This document shows, piece after piece, positions 40,215 to 41,207 of a DNA stretch of 41,207 nucleotides. The first letter of the stretch is position 1. The number at the start of each line of letters is the position of its first letter. This DNA comes from Pseudomonadota bacterium (lineage in GTDB: Bacteria > Pseudomonadota > Alphaproteobacteria > Acetobacterales > Acetobacteraceae). The stretch is from NCBI GenBank assembly GCA_021808315.1, contig JAKBBY010000006.1:1-41207 (forward strand), given 5' to 3'. The notes below the pieces were generated by a model, which was given only the letters and a program-made list of their open reading frames with translations, did no database searches and was not told where the DNA came from. The translations under genes were made by a program, and so were the position numbers.

Positions 40215-40229
40215 TATGTCTAGTCCATA
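40215..40229. promoter_or_regulatory. HutC-like half-palindrome between hutI and hutF (site 2)
   Basis: TATGTCTAGTCCATA repeats the TATGTCTA half of site 1, 29 bases further on, and has TATG/CATA arms. It lies just upstream of the hutF ribosome binding region and may be a second, weaker site for the same regulator. Confidence 0.3.
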
Positions 40230-40246
40230 TTGAACGGGGGCAAGGC

Positions 40247-41207
40247 ATGAGAGCGGAAACCGGGTCGCTATGGTTTGAGACGGCGTTGTTGCCACAAGGC
40301 TGGGCGCCGCACGTGCGGATCACGCACGCCGAGGGTGTAATCACGCAGATCGAAACCGGCGCAGCTCCAGCGCCAAACGAACCGCGATATTTCGCGGCGA
40401 TCCCAGGGCTGGCCAATGTCCATAGCCACGCTTTTCAACGGGGTATGGCGGGCTTGGCGGAGCGGCGCGGCGCCTCCACCGATAATTTTTGGAGCTGGCG
40501 TGACATCATGTATCGCTTTCTTGATCGCATCACCCCCGAGGATTGCGCCGCACTTGCCGCCCAAGCCTATATGGAAATGTTAGAATCAGGCTTCACCCGC
40601 GTCGCCGAATTTCATTATCTGCACCATGATGAAGCCGGAAAACCCTATGCGAATGTGGCAGAGATGGCTGAGCGAATCGCCGAAGCTGCAAAAATGAGCG
40701 GGATTGGCCTAACCTTGCTGCCGGTATTTTACGCCCATGCCAATTTCGATTGCTCAGCGCCGCATCACGGCCAACGGCGCTTTATCACCAATCTCGACCA
40801 GTTCAGCGGCTTGGTCGCCGCGAGCCGTCGCGCGATCAAATCATTAGACGGCGCACGGCTCGGCGTCGCACCGCATAGCTTACGCGCGGCAACACCCGGC
40901 GAGATTGCGGCGATTATCCCGTTTGCCGAAGGCGGGCCGATCCATATTCATGCCGCCGAACAGACCAAGGAAGTCGCTGATTGCGAGGCTTGGCACGGAC
41001 GCAGGCCCGTCGAGTTGTTGTTAGAGCAAGTGGGCATTGACGCACAATGGTGCCTCATTCATGCAACCCATATGGCCGATTTTGAAGTGCAACGCCTCGC
41101 ATTAAGCGGCGCGGTGGCAGGATTATGCCCGATCACCGAAGCAAATTTGGGCGATGGCGTGTTTCCAACACCTGATTTCATCAAGGTCAGTGGGAGAGTT
41201 GCGATCG
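40247..41207 (+). CDS. hutF: Formimidoylglutamate deiminase (3' truncated by window end)
   Basis: HutF hydrolyses N-formimino-glutamate to N-formylglutamate and ammonia. The frame is open from the ATG at 40247 to the window end, giving 320 residues of a family usually about 450 long. Amidohydrolase motifs are present: IPGLANVHSHAFQRGMAG with H59 and H61, the substrate-binding FWSWRDIMYRF, VAEFHYLHHD, IHIHAAEQTKEV with another metal ligand, and LIHATHM. CPITEANLGDGVFPTPDF near the break is a HutF signature. A GGGGGCAAGG stretch precedes the ATG. It is divergent from hutI and complements HutG. Confidence 0.93.
   Translation, partial: MRAETGSLWFETALLPQGWAPHVRITHAEGVITQIETGAAPAPNEPRYFAAIPGLANVHSHAFQRGMAGLAERRGASTDNFWSWRDIMYRFLDRITPEDCAALAAQAYMEMLESGFTRVAEFHYLHHDEAGKPYANVAEMAERIAEAAKMSGIGLTLLPVFYAHANFDCSAPHHGQRRFITNLDQFSGLVAASRRAIKSLDGARLGVAPHSLRAATPGEIAAIIPFAEGGPIHIHAAEQTKEVADCEAWHGRRPVELLLEQVGIDAQWCLIHATHMADFEVQRLALSGAVAGLCPITEANLGDGVFPTPDFIKVSGRVAI

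Overview
The window reads as part of a proteobacterial chromosome, most likely an alphaproteobacterium. The taxonomic guess rests on the Lrp-type regulator divergent from putA and on the overall gene set; no rRNA or tRNA gene is present to settle it. The gene content suggests a metabolically versatile CO2 fixer that also uses organosulfonates and amino acids.

Region 1 (1-8704, + strand) is the 3' part of a Calvin-cycle locus. It holds the tail of cbbQ, then cbbO, a tandem-BMC shell protein of the CsoS1D type and a trypsin-like protease, all packed together. After a gap of about 600 bp with AT-rich stretches come cbbF, cbbP, cbbA and rpe. The CsoS1D-type protein implies that the missing upstream part is an alpha-carboxysome operon with form IA Rubisco.

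Region 2 (8701-23020, + strand) is a complete 13-gene respiratory complex I operon, nuoA, B, CD, E to N. It is of the Escherichia coli type: fused NuoCD, a NuoG of about 900 residues with an extra N7-type Cys motif, and E. coli-like NuoB, NuoF and NuoG sequences. nuoA overlaps the rpe stop codon (ATGA), so CO2-fixation genes and complex I appear to share one transcript.

Region 3 (23094-30361, - strand) is a complete catabolic island for 2,3-dihydroxypropane-1-sulfonate (DHPS): suyA-suyB-hpsR, then hpsU-hpsN-hpsO-hpsP. Uptake by HpsU, oxidation by HpsN (with HpsO/HpsP as the proposed stereo-interconversion pair) and cleavage by SuyAB would give pyruvate and sulfite. A 16-bp AT-rich element, 15/16 identical, lies in front of both suyA and hpsU and is the best candidate for the HpsR operator.

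Region 4 (30499-41207) is amino-acid catabolism leading to glutamate. It holds a putR-type Lrp regulator divergent from putA (proline), a convergent hutI-hutH-hutG-hutU operon, and a divergent hutF truncated by the window end. HutF plus HutG is the five-step histidine route that releases ammonia and formate. HutC-like palindromes lie between hutI and hutF.

I saw no insertion sequence, CRISPR array, tRNA or rRNA. The least familiar element is the soluble serine protease translationally coupled to the carboxysome shell gene.
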